Source: Prosopocoilus inquinatus
Taxonomy: Eukaryota; Arthropoda; Insecta; Coleoptera; Lucanidae
Assembly: GCA_036172665.1 (NCBI GenBank)
Contig: CM069876.1
Coordinates: forward strand, 49,073,001 to 49,137,000
Reading direction: 5' to 3'
DNA length: 64,000 nt
Shown: in pieces, positions 1 through 10,539 of the stretch
Position numbering within the stretch: position 1 is the stretch's first letter
Layout of the letters: each line of letters starts with the position of its first letter
Program-made: the position numbers and the translations under genes
The notes under the pieces: generated by a model
The model's database searches: none
Told to the model about the DNA's origin: nothing
The model's input: the letters and a program-made list of their open reading frames with translations, nothing else

Positions 1-1020
1 ATCATCCTAAAAAATCGATTTTTTATTTGTTTTTTTATTTTCTGTTCAAGAAAGTATGTAGGTTGTACGTAAAAAAAAAAAATCGATCGTCATTTGTTTT
101 TGAGTTCTAACTGAAGTGCGTATAAGAAATCGATTTTCTTTTATTTTTTGATCCTCAGAAAGTGCCTAGGTATCGATCGTCATTTGTTTCCGGGCTCTAA
201 CTGAAGTGCGTATAAGAAATCGATTTTCTTTTATTTTTTGATCCTCACAGAGTGCCTAGATATCGATCTTCATTTGTTTTTGGGCTCTAACTGAAGTGCG
301 TATAAGAAATCGATTTTCTTTTATTTTTTGAATTTTTTAATTTAAAAAGAAACTATCTTTTTTTGTTTCTAAAACAATGAAAAATATAATTTCTTTTTCT
401 CCGGACAAGCTAAAGTGCTTAAGAAATCGATTTTCTTTTATTTTTATTTTATTTTACGAATCCCAGAAAGCGTACAAAAAAAATCAATCGTCTTTTGTTT
501 CTAAAGGAAGATCGGACAGATATCGACTGTCATTTGTGTATCGATTTCTGACGAAAGTTTATCATTAAAAGGAAACCGCGTTCTTTTGTTTCTTGGTTCT
601 AAAACAATTTAAAAAAGAAAACAGAGATTTTCTTTCGTTTATCGATTTTAATAGAGATCATAAAAATCGATTTTCTTTTGTTTTGATCTTAAGAAGGTGC
701 GCACGTTAACTTGTTTCTCCGAACTGACGTGCTTAAAAAAATCGATTTTGTTTTATTTTCATTTAATTTTTTTTTTTTTTTGATTCCGAGGAAACGTACA
801 AAAATCGATTTGTTTCTAAAGGCCATTATAATTAAAAAAAAATCGATTTTATTTTGTTTTTTTTTTCCAAGAAAGCATGTAGGCAAGTAAAAAGCCGATC
901 GTCTTTTGTTCTTGAGCTATCTGACTGAACAGCATAAAAAATCGATTTTCTTTAGTTTTTTTTGTATTTTTTTTTTGCTTGATTCCTCAGAGGGTATATT
1001 TATAAGGATCGAACGTCTTA
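1..1020. repeat. AT-rich repeat region with 90-bp tandem units
   Basis: No gene is seen here. Units starting near 82, 172 and 262 repeat with a period of 90 bp and share the segments ATCGATCGTCATTTGTTT, CTAACTGAAGTGCGTATAAG and AAATCGATTTTCTTTT. Degenerate relatives of the last motif continue to about 1020. The motif CGATCGTCTTTTGTT near 894 is the reverse complement of a motif found many times between 8 and 18 kb and between 58 and 62 kb. The short open frames are low-complexity and are not believed. Confidence 0.75.
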
Positions 1021-1489
1021 TGGGCGCCATCTTGGATTTTCTCGTCCCGTGTTACGAAAATTAATTAATAAGAAACACCATTTGATACGATGTACTATCG
1101 TGTTCAATTAAAAGTGAAGTGTCCGGACGCGTTAAGTTTCAAAAATGACCATCCCTGTATGTTCAATCAACAGTTGTACGTAAAAACTCGATCGTCATTT
1201 GTTTTGGGCTTCAAGTGAAGCGCGTGTAAGAAATCGATTTTCTTTTGTTTTAATTTTTTGTTTCTCAGAAAGTGCTTACTTAGACCATCGATCGTCATTT
1301 GTGTAGTTAGTGATTCTGACGAAAGTTTATCGTTAAAAAGAATCTATCTTCTTTTGTTTCTTGGTTCTGAAAGCTTTCTTGACACTTGTCACTCTCCACT
1401 TGTGCGGTTTTGTATGTTTTTTTTTTTTTGGTTTGTGGCAAATAAATATTATTATTATTAAAACGATAAAAAAATAGAAAAATTTTCTT
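1021..1489. other. Non-coding stretch with LINE-like tail
   Basis: No supported gene. At about 1440-1460 the sequence CAAATAAATATTATTATTATT resembles the (TTA)n tails that end the LINE at 14.1 kb and the T-rich block at 43.7 kb, so a short LINE or SINE 3' remnant may lie just before it. The remaining sequence is AT-rich with further AAATCGATTTTCTTTT motifs. Confidence 0.35.
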
Positions 1490-2130
1490 TCATTTGGCCT
1501 TTTTCGTGGTCAAGTCATAAAAAATCGATTTTCTTTTGTTTTGATCTTAAGGAGGTGCGCGCATTCATTTGTTTCTCAATTTAAATTAATGCACGCAACT
1601 TCTTAGGATCAAAATAAAAGAAAATCGATTTTTTTATGACTTCACTTTGAAATGAAATGAATGAAACGAAAGAATTTTTTTTTATTTTATAAGAAAATAA
1701 AATTTTAATTTTTTTTTTATAAAAATATAAAAAAAATATTTTATAAAAAAATAAAAAAAAAATTCTTTCGTTTGTCCTTTTTCATAGTTAAGTTATAAAA
1801 AATCGATTTTCTTTTGTTTTGATCCTAAGAAGGCACGCGCGTTAATTTGTTTCTCAATTTAAATTTATGCACGCACCTTCTTAGGATCAAAACAAAAGAA
1901 AATCGATTTTGTATGACTTCACTATGAAATGAAATGAATGAAACGAAAGAAATTTTTTTTATTTTTTTTAATTTATAAAAAAATAAACTTTAAATTATTT
2001 GTTTTATTTCTTATTTTTTTTTATTTTATAAAAAAATTAAAAAAAATTCTTTCGTTTGTCCTTTTTCATAGTCAAGTCATAAAAAATCGATTTTCTTTTG
2101 TTTAGATCCTAAGAAGGTGCGCGCAATCAT
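1490..2130. repeat. Repeated foldback (long hairpin) array
   Basis: Three left arms (about 1500-1570, 1795-1855 and 2070-2128) read GTCATAAAAAATCGATTTTC then TTTTGTTTTGATCYTAAG then a GTGCGCGC-like end. Two right arms (about 1590-1640 and 1863-1922) are close reverse complements, with CTTCTTAGGATCAAAA then AAAGAAAATCGATTTT then TATGACTTCAC. Arms face each other across about 20-bp loops, so each pair folds into a long hairpin. The spacers are almost pure A/T. This resembles a tandemly copied foldback element; no coding capacity is seen. Confidence 0.65.
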
Positions 2131-2149
2131 TTGTTTCTCAATTTAAATT

Positions 2150-2600
2150 AAATATGTAATAAAGTAAACAATTGAAAGATAGGCAACCCGTTCTACACGT
2201 CTGAAATCTGGAAGTATAACGAAGGCATCGTTTGATGATGGGTTGCCTGTACCATAATATGAAGGGGGGTCGCGACTTATAAAAGTGCGCCCTGTATATA
2301 TAAATATTATAGCGCATTATTAGAGACAATAAAATCTACGGCATCTTTTTTTTTTATTTTAATTTAACTTTTCATTCAAGGAATCAGCAAGAAAGTTATG
2401 CCAGATTCAATTAAAATAATTAATAAAGTAAGTAACGAAAAGATAGGCAACCCATTCTACTCTTGAAATCAATAGAGACATGTATCATTGCATGTATGAA
2501 GTACAGTGGATTTGTTTGATGGGTTGCCTATGCCAAAAAGTCTTCAGGGGCCACGACTTTGAGAGTCGACGAATACAGAATCCACATTCTTTTTCAATTT
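2150..2600. repeat. Two related hairpin-bearing units (GATAGGCAACCC...GGGTTGCC)
   Basis: GATAGGCAACCCRTTCTAC occurs at about 2177 and 2442, followed by the inverted partner GATGGGTTGCCT at about 2237 and 2518, and then by a similar GGGGYCRCGACTT segment. A shorter relative (TTGCCAAAGGCAAG with CTTGCCTTATTTCAGG) lies at 2674-2760. The units are about 270 bp apart and diverged. They could be MITE fragments or a structured RNA-like repeat; no gene is seen. Confidence 0.45.
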
Positions 2601-3022
2601 AAAGCAGGTACGTACAAATTAGCCAAAAAATGTTTTTGTATAAACGCATAGTTTACATGAGAACGAAATAGAATATTGCCAAAGGCAAGTTCACATCATG
2701 GGACTTCAGTCTGAAGAGGGGGGTTCTTTAATAAAAGTTTTCGCTTGCCTTATTTCAGGTCAATCCTCGTCCGAAACTCAGCGACTACTCGTTCTGATTG
2801 AAGCGGATAATATAATATGGTTTCAGGGTCTACAGGGATGAGGTCGGAAGGGCTCGGGGGTCTTCTCAAATCATCCAAATCATTATCGCTACGAGCAGCA
2901 CAGGGGATACTTTTTTTTTTTTTGTTTGTTGTACCTATTAGATCTCTCCAAGATCCGATTTTTGTGTGAACAAGAGATTCGATTGACGTCGAAAGAAATT
3001 AAAGAAACGTGTTCGTTTCGAA
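2600..3022. other. Non-coding, possible 3' UTR of minus-strand exon
   Basis: No open frame is credible. If the exon at 3023-3276 is real, this stretch lies downstream of its stop codon and would contain its 3' UTR. I could not identify a convincing poly(A) signal for the minus strand. Confidence 0.25.
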
Positions 3023-3276
3023 CTATCTATAATAAATACCCTGCGCTTCAGTTTTTCCACCTGTCGCATGATTGTCTCCGTTATCACTGTTTTTACCATC
3101 GTCCATGAATGTGCCCAGGCCACCGTACATTTCGCTAAAGTACTTCAGCTCCTCGTCCATGTTAACATCGAGATTGAGCTCGCTCTCGAGGTCGAGCTTC
3201 ATGAAATCATCGCAGGTGTTGACGATGTCTGCACAATCCAAATTCATGTTGGCACAAGTGATGTTAAAGTCACACA
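3023..3276 (-). CDS. Probable terminal exon of an unrecognised acidic protein
   Basis: On the minus strand a pyrimidine-rich acceptor ending TTTTTCAG (3279-3277) is followed by an open frame of 84 codons to a TAG at 3025-3023. There is no ATG at its start, so it reads as an internal-to-last exon needing one base from the previous exon. The peptide is acidic and moderately Cys-rich at its start (CDFNITCANMNLDCADIVNT), then DDFMKLDLESELNL and MDEELKYFSEMYGG. It is more GC-rich than its surroundings, as real exons here are. The acidic composition would suit a transactivation or interaction tail, but no family was recognised. A possible preceding 40-nt exon lies at 3435-3396 (acceptor ATTTAACAG, donor AAG|GTGAGT); it joins in frame without a stop, but it is weak evidence. 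Confidence 0.45.
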
Positions 3277-3439
3277 CTGAAAAATCCAGAAGAAAAAGTC
3301 ACCCTACTATAATACCCTTCCAACCACAACCAGTCTCATAAGTGAGTTGGTCTGTTCATCAATGAGAAATTGAGAAATTCAAATTGCACACTCACCTTGA
3401 AATGAATGAATGAATGAATAATTGTGTTCTTGCAACTGT

Positions 3440-4148
3440 TAAATAAACTCCTTCCTGCCTTTGCAAGCTGTGCGTTTCTAGTAAATGTAAAAATAATCTG
3501 CCTTTGTATTGAGCATTGCACTTGCAGCACACGGCTTCATTTCCGATTTAAAATTAAACCCCGGCTCTCTGAATTTCCCAGAAAATATTGATCGCTGCAG
3601 GCCTGCCAACCGTCGCAGCTCGGACGCGGTTCTCCAGGTTGCTGGCTTGGTGAAGGCGTAAAAGATCAATAATGCGTTAAAATTAAATCGTGCCGTGCAC
3701 GAAGTGCCCACGTTCGAGAAGGAGAGCGATCTGGTGTCGTAAAACCGAAACTTTCACAAGTGAAATGTTTCACGTGAATTTCATTTCAGCGAAACATTGC
3801 GTAGCGTTCAGAAATTTCATGAAACTTTTTTTAAATTTGCCGCCCAGAAAGCGTCTGCGCATAAACGGCATAAACATAAGGTGCTTTCTTTTGCTTAAAA
3901 GTTTGAATCGTGTTGCGAATAGTTTGGACCTGAACTTCGTAGTTGTTGCAACAAGACACGTGACTTGAATTTTTATTGACAGTTCATTTGTAAATAACCA
4001 TAATTCAATCCGAATAAGTTCTAAAAATAGAGAGATTCAAAGAAAAGAATGTCTCTTTTTGAATCGAAACACGTTCGGATCACGATTTTGTGAGCGAAAG
4101 AAAGCACCTCTTAACAGTCGCGATGAACATAAACTGCCCGATGTACAA
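3440..4148. other. Non-coding stretch
   Basis: Slightly less AT-rich than its neighbours. Two small open frames on opposite strands overlap each other and lack recognisable domains. It may contain intron or upstream sequence of the minus-strand gene ending at 3023. Nothing else is supported. Confidence 0.25.
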
Positions 4149-4967
4149 CGATGCTCATCATAAATGATACCATTTGACAGTTTCGCGTACAGGAGTATCA
4201 TTTAAATTGAGCATCGTAGTACAAATTTACAGCTAAATAAAAAAAATGGAAATCTCAGAAAAAAGTATCATTTAAATTGAGCATCGTAGTACATATTTAC
4301 AGCTAAATAAAAAAAATGGAAATCTCAGAAAAAAGTATCATTTAAATTGAGCATCGTAGTACATATTTACAGCTAAATAAAAAAAAATGGAAATCTCAGA
4401 AAAAAGTATCATTTAAATTGAGCATCGTAGTACATATTTACAGCTAAATAAAAAAAATGGAAATCTCAGAAAAAAGTATCATTTAAATTGAGCATCGTAG
4501 TACATATTTACAGCTAAATAAAAAAAAATGGAAATCTCAGAAAAAAGTATCATTTAAATTGAGCATCGTAGTACAAATTTACAGCTAAATAAAAAAAATG
4601 GAAATCTCAGAAAAAAGTATCATTTAAATTGAGCATCGTAGTACATATTTACAGCTAAATAAAAAAAAATGGAAATCTCAGAAAAAAGTATCATTTAAAT
4701 TGAGCATCGTAGTACATATTTACAGCTAAATAAAAAAAAATGGAAATCTCAGAAAAAAGTATCATTTAAATTGAGCATCGTAGTACATATTTACAGCTAA
4801 ATAAAAAAAATGGAAATCTCAGAAAAAAGTATCATTTAAATTGAGCATCGTAGTACATATTTACAGCTAAATAAAAAAATGGAAATCTCAGAAAAAAGTA
4901 TCATTTAAATTGAGCATCGTAGTACATATTTACAGCTAAATAAAAAAAATGGAAATCTCAGAAAAAT
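4149..4967. repeat. 70-71 bp minisatellite (11 copies) seeded by a palindrome arm
   Basis: GTATCATTTAAATTGAGCAT recurs at 4195, 4265, 4335, 4406, 4476, 4547, 4617, 4688, 4759, 4829 and 4898. Copies are nearly identical; most length change is in an A-run inside AGCTAAATAAAAAAAATGG. The first copy is the right arm of an inverted repeat whose left arm (GTACAACGATGCTCATCATA then AATGATAC) lies at 4142-4170. The array therefore appears to have grown from one end of a MITE-like palindrome. High copy identity suggests recent expansion. Confidence 0.9.
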
Positions 4968-4975
4968 GCACACGA

Positions 4976-5545
4976 TTTTCTTAGTTTCTTCATAGTGTGA
5001 AAATGATTTATTAGTACAGATCGGAATCGTATATTTTGACGACGTCACCATTGGGCGGCGCTTATCACGCCGCAGCTCTGCAGCAACATTGCCAACCGTA
5101 TGATTATTTTAGCAGTTGGTACCTATGTGTGTATGCTTGCGGTGGATTTTGGATTTTGAGAACGAAGATGAGATTTCCTCTTCCTTTTAAATTTTTAGTC
5201 GTTCGTACGCGATAAAACTGAAAAAGTGCGGATTTAATAATTCTCAAGACGGTAATTAATAATGGCAAACTTTCAAAATGAAATTATTTGACGAAGAAAA
5301 GGTAAAAGAAAAACAAGAGACTATCGAAGCAGTTTGCGAGAAGAAAAAAGAGGTACACGATCAAAAAACAAGAAAATAGCGAAGAATTTTTGATCATCGG
5401 GAAAAAAGAAACAAAACGCAAAAGGAGAAAAAATAAAATTCGCAAAGAAATTATAATTATTTAATTTATGAAAAATGGTAAACAATTGAAAAAAATTAGG
5501 AACTTTTTAATACTCGAGAAAAAGTAAAATAATTACATATTACAA
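4976..5545. other. Non-coding; short GC-richer patch at 5035-5100
   Basis: The patch contains GACGACGTCACCATTGGGCG and a run of GC-rich sequence, unusual for this AT-rich area and reminiscent of CRE plus CCAAT-like promoter elements. No exon or transcript boundary could be tied to it. The rest is A-rich and non-coding. Confidence 0.25.
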
Positions 5546-5549
5546 ATTG

Positions 5550-5800
5550 CTCGAGGGATCCCCTCGAGGATCTTCTGTACAACTGTTTAAGCCCTACTTG
5601 ACCGCCTCGTCAGCGGAAGCAATGTCAGGTCAAAGAGTGATCGCGGGATGTCGTTACTCAAACTTTTTACGACGATTATTACAAAATTTTGTCGCAAATC
5701 GTTTTTGATTGCGGTGAATCCCTCGAGCAGCCTCCGTAACAGCTGTTTCGGCCCCAACCTGCAATGTCAGGTCAAAAAGCGATCGTAGGATGTCGCTGTT
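5550..5800. repeat. Two copies of a dispersed CTCGAG...CTGTTT repeat
   Basis: Two segments (about 5552-5660 and 5715-5800) share CCCTCGAGSA, a TCTGTACAACTGTTT-like core, GCAATGTCAGGTCAAA, and GATCGYRGGATGTCG. A third relative lies at 48,693-48,780 (CCTCGAGCATCCTCTGTACA, then GCTTCGTCAGCAGAAGCG). Recurrence at three places marks this as a dispersed repeat of unknown class. Confidence 0.55.
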
Positions 5801-7095
5801 TAAACTAGACAATTATTATTGCATTAAAAAAAAAAAACAAGACGTAACAGTAATTCGAAATTTACACGAAAAGAGGAGCACACAAAGAAAAATTTTCAAG
5901 AAAAGAGCACACAAAGAAAGACCACAGACCGCAATCATAATACAAAAGCAACAAAAACAAAAGACGACTGCAACGATTTGCAGACTACGGAAAGTTTTTA
6001 ATAATTCCGCTTCAAAATATATGACAAATAAAATAAACAAAACAATAAAGAACGTTTTCGTCTTTCGGAAAAATCTAATCGAAATGAAAATTGAAAAAAA
6101 AAAATAAATAAATAAAATAAAATAGATAACTCCAAGGAGAAAAGAAGAGAAAGAAAAACAAATGACGATCGTAATAAGTATGCGGGTTTTTACCAAAAAA
6201 AAAGAAACAATTTCAGAAAATAAGCGAAAAGAGTAAATTGATTGATAATTGAAAACTGCTGATAAAAAAAAGACGATCGCGTTGCGTTCGAAAAGAAAAA
6301 CAAAACACTAAATAAATTAAAAAAAAAAAATAAAAACGAAAAGAAAAATTAATCACAAAATAAATTAAAAAAAAAAACATAACCTTACTTTTCTATTTAA
6401 TATTCTCGCTGTTTTTAATCGTGCTCTTTGTTACAGGGCTTCAGATCGGTTGAGTTTAATTTATTTTCTATTATTATTGATAGACATAATACTGGATAAT
6501 ACGATTTTTAACGTTAAAGAAAAAAAAAATCGAATTTGAAACTTGGTGAATTCGCAGCAATGTCGTGCCTGCCGCCCCTTTATGAAGAATTGGCGCAAAC
6601 CAATTGTAGGACCCCCCCCCCTCCCCCCGGCGGATTATTTCGGGAAAGATTATGCAATAATAACGTCTTTTCGAAATTATTTTATTGATGACATCAAAAT
6701 ATGTGATTCCGATCTCTATTTATTAGAAATAGGCGGAAATAGGTTAGAATTATTTGAAAAAATAAATATAATGACTATTGTTAAATAAACAATTGACAAA
6801 TAAAACCAAATTCACACTTGGAAAAATTTGTTTTCCCCTTTTTTTTTGTTTTTGATAATACTCGGCCTACTCTTAATTTTTTTTTGCTTACTGTTCGTGG
6901 CAGATTTAGTGACAAATTCTGCGATCTTGACGTTTGTCGTCACTAGCGCTGTTGGCCAAGCTTAAAAATGGAGTTCTTCTTTACCTAACATTTTTGCAAT
7001 TTTCGATTTAAGTAGGTTCGAGCACGAGCGACTAATGAGGAAAAAGAAAACTAGATGGCCGTGGGCGTCAAACATTAGCGTTGCAATTATAAATA
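5800..7095. other. AT-rich non-coding stretch
   Basis: Mostly A-rich sequence with short runs of C at 6611-6627. The open frames at 5790-6196 on the two strands are low-complexity Lys- or Phe-rich shadows of each other and are not believed. No gene or RNA is supported. Confidence 0.4.
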
Positions 7096-7237
7096 CAGGG
7101 CGGAATTGTATATTTTGTTCGGTTTATTTCGAACGAGGCGGCGAGAAGAGTGTGTGCATTCGTACGTCCCTGCAGCGTTTTATGCGTTTACCGCCTCGTT
7201 TGTTTTTAATCGAACAAAATATGCAATTCCGTTCCCT
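7096..7237. mobile_element. Palindromic MITE-like element
   Basis: The left arm CAGGGCGGAATTGTATATTT (continuing TGTTCGG and ACGAGGCGG) is matched by the right arm CCGCCTCGTTTG, then CGAACAAAATATGCAATTCC and GTTCCCTG, in inverted orientation. Arms are about 45 bp with about 40 bp between them. It has no coding capacity; the 79- and 106-residue frames over it are products of the palindrome. Confidence 0.6.
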
Positions 7238-7574
7238 GGTTATAAGCAAAAGAATATCGACAATTTTTTGGTGAAGCGTGCGATCTTCAATTTACCAACA
7301 AAAGAAAAACAAAACAACACTGTTACGTTTCGTACTGGAGGACCAGAAATACCGGAAATGCCCCGAAACGTGATAGGCATAGGATATTTTGAAGTAGGTA
7401 AAACAAAGAAACAAATGAAAGCTTGATTTATTTTGTTTTGAAAGGCTTCTCGTCGGAAGACTCGGAAGACATCGTATATTTATCCATCTTATAAAGAAAA
7501 CAAATAATAATAATGAAATATTAAGAAACAAACGAACGCCTGATTCAACCTCAATCCAAACTACGTGCCATAGG

Positions 7575-7770
7575 CTTGACTTCTTCACCTCCTTATAAAT
7601 TTATCTGCCAGATATTATCCTTGGAAAACGGGCCTTAGTCCCGATTTCTTCACCTACGGATAAATTTATCTGCCAGGTAGTATCCTCGGAAACTATTATC
7701 GATACAATGGTTTCCAACGATATTACCCGGCAGATAAATTTATCGGGAGGTGAAGAAATCGGGCATTAGT
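7575..7770. mobile_element. Palindromic MITE-like element plus a partial extra arm
   Basis: The main palindrome (about 7633-7770) has a left arm CCGATTTCTTCACCTACGGA followed by TAAATTTATCTGCCAG. The right arm is the reverse complement, reading CTGCCAGATAAATTT-like sequence outward through GGAGGTGAAGAAATCGGG. A third partial arm (CTTCTTCACCTCC then ATAAATTTATCTGCCAG) sits just upstream at about 7580-7612. Fragments of the ATTTATCTGCC core also occur near 23,070. It is non-autonomous, with no transposase. Confidence 0.65.
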
Positions 7771-8099
7771 TAGATAATCATCGGTGTTATTATGAAATAT
7801 TTTTTCTCTAACGACTGCAAACCAGCAAGGCCCCAACTGATGAATACACTGCCTTCCAAACGTACCAAAATAAAACCGTACGCCATTGTCATCGAAAAAC
7901 AAACCAGTGGCGTAGCTATAGGGGTTGCAGGGATTGCAAAGCAACCCGGCGGGCACCAAGACGCCGCCGCGGGCACTTATTCGAATCTTAAAGTAAAAAA
8001 AAAACAATGACAAATGATATAAATAAAATATAATCACAATCACTTACGAAGACAATCAATCAATCGATTATACAAAACAATAATCGAATAATAAATTAC
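7771..8099. other. Non-coding stretch
   Basis: Overlapping short frames occur on both strands around 7770-8040. They overlap one another, carry no motif and cross the repeat boundary, so none is taken as a gene. Confidence 0.3.
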
Positions 8100-9188
8100 A
8101 GACATTCGGAATTTGCAAAAAAGAAAAAAAAAGTTGCGAAAAACCGTCGAAGGAAGGACCAAGAATTTCTTTTTGCGTTTTTGTAAATACGATCATTGCA
8201 GACAAAAGACGATCGTCTAATAAATCTGTAATCGATTTTTTCTTTTCTTGGAATCGGAATTCTCTTCGGTTCGTCAAAAGCAAAACAAAAGAAAAACAAG
8301 CAGACGATGATTGATTTTGAAGAAAAGGCAATCGCCCAATTGACTATTTAAAACAAACAATCGATTGTAAATGAAAAACAAACAAACAAGCAAACAACAG
8401 CGACAAACAAAAGACAATCGATTAGCAAAACTGACAGTCGGTGTTTGTAAAAAGGACGTAAAATCTCGTCGAGGGAAAGAATAAGAGACTTTTTTTTAAG
8501 TTTTATTTTTTTTATTCGTAGTCGACGAGAAAAGGCAGAGAATCGAGAAACAATCGATGATAACAAACAAAAGACAAATAACTACATAGAAGCAAATAAA
8601 ATCGACTGTAAACAAAAGATCATCGATTAATAATTTTTTTGTTGGGAATTTTCCTTCTGTTTAAATCAAAAGCAAGAAGAAAGAAAAACAAAACAAGAGA
8701 CAAAATCGACTTCCAACGGAAGAGACTTTATCAAAGTTTTTTTTTTATTCGTAGTCGACGAAAAGAGGCAGAGAATCGATAACAAACAAAAGACAACTAC
8801 TGACTACATACAAACAAATATAATCGACCGCAAACAAAAGATCATCGATTAATGATTTTTTTGTTGGAATTTTTTTCTCCTATTTAAATCAAAAGCAAGA
8901 AGAAAGAAAAACAAAACAAGGGACAAAATCGACTTCCACAGAAAGACGACCGATTACCAAACGAAAGACAATCGATTATCAAAGAGAAGACGATCGATTA
9001 TGAAGGAAAAACAATCGATTACAAAGAATAATTAAATTAAAGAGACGCAAGAAAACGTAGGGGAGGGAGTTAATTCAATGTCCCGGGAAGAAGAAAAATA
9101 ATCAAAAAGACAAGCGAAAAAAGGAAGATAATCGGAAGACAATCGATAACAAACAAAAGACAAATAACTACAAGCAAAAATGTGTATC
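8100..9188. repeat. Dispersed-motif repeat region (ACAAAAGACGATCG family)
   Basis: The motif AACAAAAGACRATCGATTA recurs with small changes at about 8204, 8404, 8569, 8610, 8780, 8837, 8960 and 9136. Two longer copies also repeat (about 8480-8660 and 8700-8890), sharing GTAGTCGACGAAAAGAGGCA and AAGATCATCGATTAATGATT. No coding capacity is credible. The motif is the reverse complement of motifs at 1-1000 and recurs in later repeat blocks. Confidence 0.65.
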
Positions 9189-9455
9189 TTTTAATGACGT
9201 CTCTGTATATGTGCATTCAGATATTGAAAATTCCACGTGTTGCATCGAAAATCGATAAGACGACCGAGTTTGGCATTTAATTTAAATTATGTAACTGAAA
9301 AACGTTTACTTTTAAACGTTTTTTTCATAAATAAATTAGTTTGTGCAACTTTTAATGATGTCTCTGTATATGTCCATTCAGATATTGAAAATTCCACGAG
9401 TTGCATCGAAAATCGAAAGACGACGAGTTTGGCATTTAATTTAAACGTTTATAAA
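9189..9455. repeat. Tandem duplication of about 160 bp
   Basis: TTTTAATGAYGTCTCTGTAT (then ATGTSCATTCAGATATTGAA) begins at about 9189 and again at about 9351. Each copy continues with TTCCACGWGTTGCATCGAAA and GAGTTTGGCATTTAATTTAA. Two copies only. The 78-residue open frame spans the duplication and is not taken as a gene. Confidence 0.7.
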
Positions 9456-9904
9456 AATGATTTCGATGAATAGAACAGTATTAATCTATTGCAGTACAAT
9501 TACATAATATTTCGTTACATATTTACTATTTACACAACAACAAAATACGCCGGGACGATGATGGCATGATTGCTATAAAGATAACCAAACTATTTTTGCA
9601 CGAAACTGATATCCAAATTATTGTTTATCGCTTTTTCATAAAAATTCTTCGAGAAGGGAATGTCTCAGCCGATATTTTTAGAATCATCGTTAAAGTAAAT
9701 GCGAAACAAAAAAAAAAGAATCCAATCAATCTTGATACACTGACTCACAATCAGGTAATTGGTCATCTGATAATGGTAATAGTTGCACCACTTTTTATTA
9801 TCCGAAAAACGAAAGTAATGACGATTTTTTCTTTGTGTTCGTTTCTGTCACAACGATCAGTTTAATTTTGTTACCTAATTCACTTAATTAAAATGCTTTA
9901 AAAA

Positions 9905-10295
9905 TTGTAATAATAATAATTACAGATGCGTTCAATGAGACCAACGGAACTCAGCGCTTGCCTAGCGAGCAACAAACAACAGGTGTCAGACGAGGTCAGT
10001 TGTTGAACGCACATTTTGAAATTGGCGAATAGATGTTTAAAACTTCTTCTCTTCTGAGACAGTTAGGGTAAACTAGGGTCTCTAGATGTGATTGACAAAT
10101 TGTAGGTACACGAAATAATAATTACGGATGCGTTCAATGAGACCAACGGACTTCAGCGCTTGCCTAGCGAGCAACAAACACAAGGTGTCAGATGAGGTCA
10201 GTTGTTGAACGCACATTTTGAAATTGGCGAATAGATGTTTAAAACTTCTTCTCTTTTGAGACAGTTAGGGTAAACTAGGGTCCCTAGACGTGATT
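9905..10295. repeat. Tandem duplication containing a TGCGTTCAA...TTGAACGCA element
   Basis: Two copies (about 9918-10105 and 10129-10300) share AATAATAATTACRGATGCGT, ACCAACGGAMTTCAGCGCTT and GAAATTGGCGAATAGATGTT. Within each, TGCGTTCAA and TTGAACGCA form 9-bp terminal inverted repeats about 95 bp apart, like a very small MITE. The second copy runs into the larger inverted-repeat element at 10,276. Confidence 0.65.
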
Positions 10296-10526
10296 GACAT
10301 TTAACGTGTCGAACAGGGTTCGGCGGTACAACGTCATTTCTTCAGTCATGTCAGATTTTATAGTTGGCTGAGCTAACTTGATACGAATCTCCAGTGGGTT
10401 AGAAAGAGTAAAACATAGTATTGCTGTGCCGTAAACGATTCGGTGCTTGGCAAAATGGCGGATTTGACTTTGTACTACCGAACCCTGTCCGACATCTTAA
10501 ATGTCAATCGGATCTAGGGACCCTAG
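10276..10526. mobile_element. MITE with about 55-bp terminal inverted repeats
   Basis: The left end TAGGGTCCCTAGACGTGATT (then GACATTTAA, GTGTCGAACAGGGTTCGG, GTACAA) is matched in inverted orientation by the right end TTGTACTACCGAACCCTGTC (then GACATC, TTAAATGTCAATCGGATC, TAGGGACCCTAG). GGTAAAC flanks both sides (10,269-10,275 and 10,527-10,533) as a candidate 7-bp target duplication. The upstream tandem unit also carries part of the left end, so the target-site reading is not secure. No transposase. Confidence 0.7.
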
Positions 10527-10539
10527 GGTAAACAAACGA

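Noticed and set aside
4195..4967. CRISPR-like regular repeat
   Set aside because: There are no unique spacers; the whole unit repeats and the genome is eukaryotic.
5790..6196. 105-residue Lys-rich and 126-residue Phe-rich frames on opposite strands
   Set aside because: Mirror translations of A-rich sequence without motifs.
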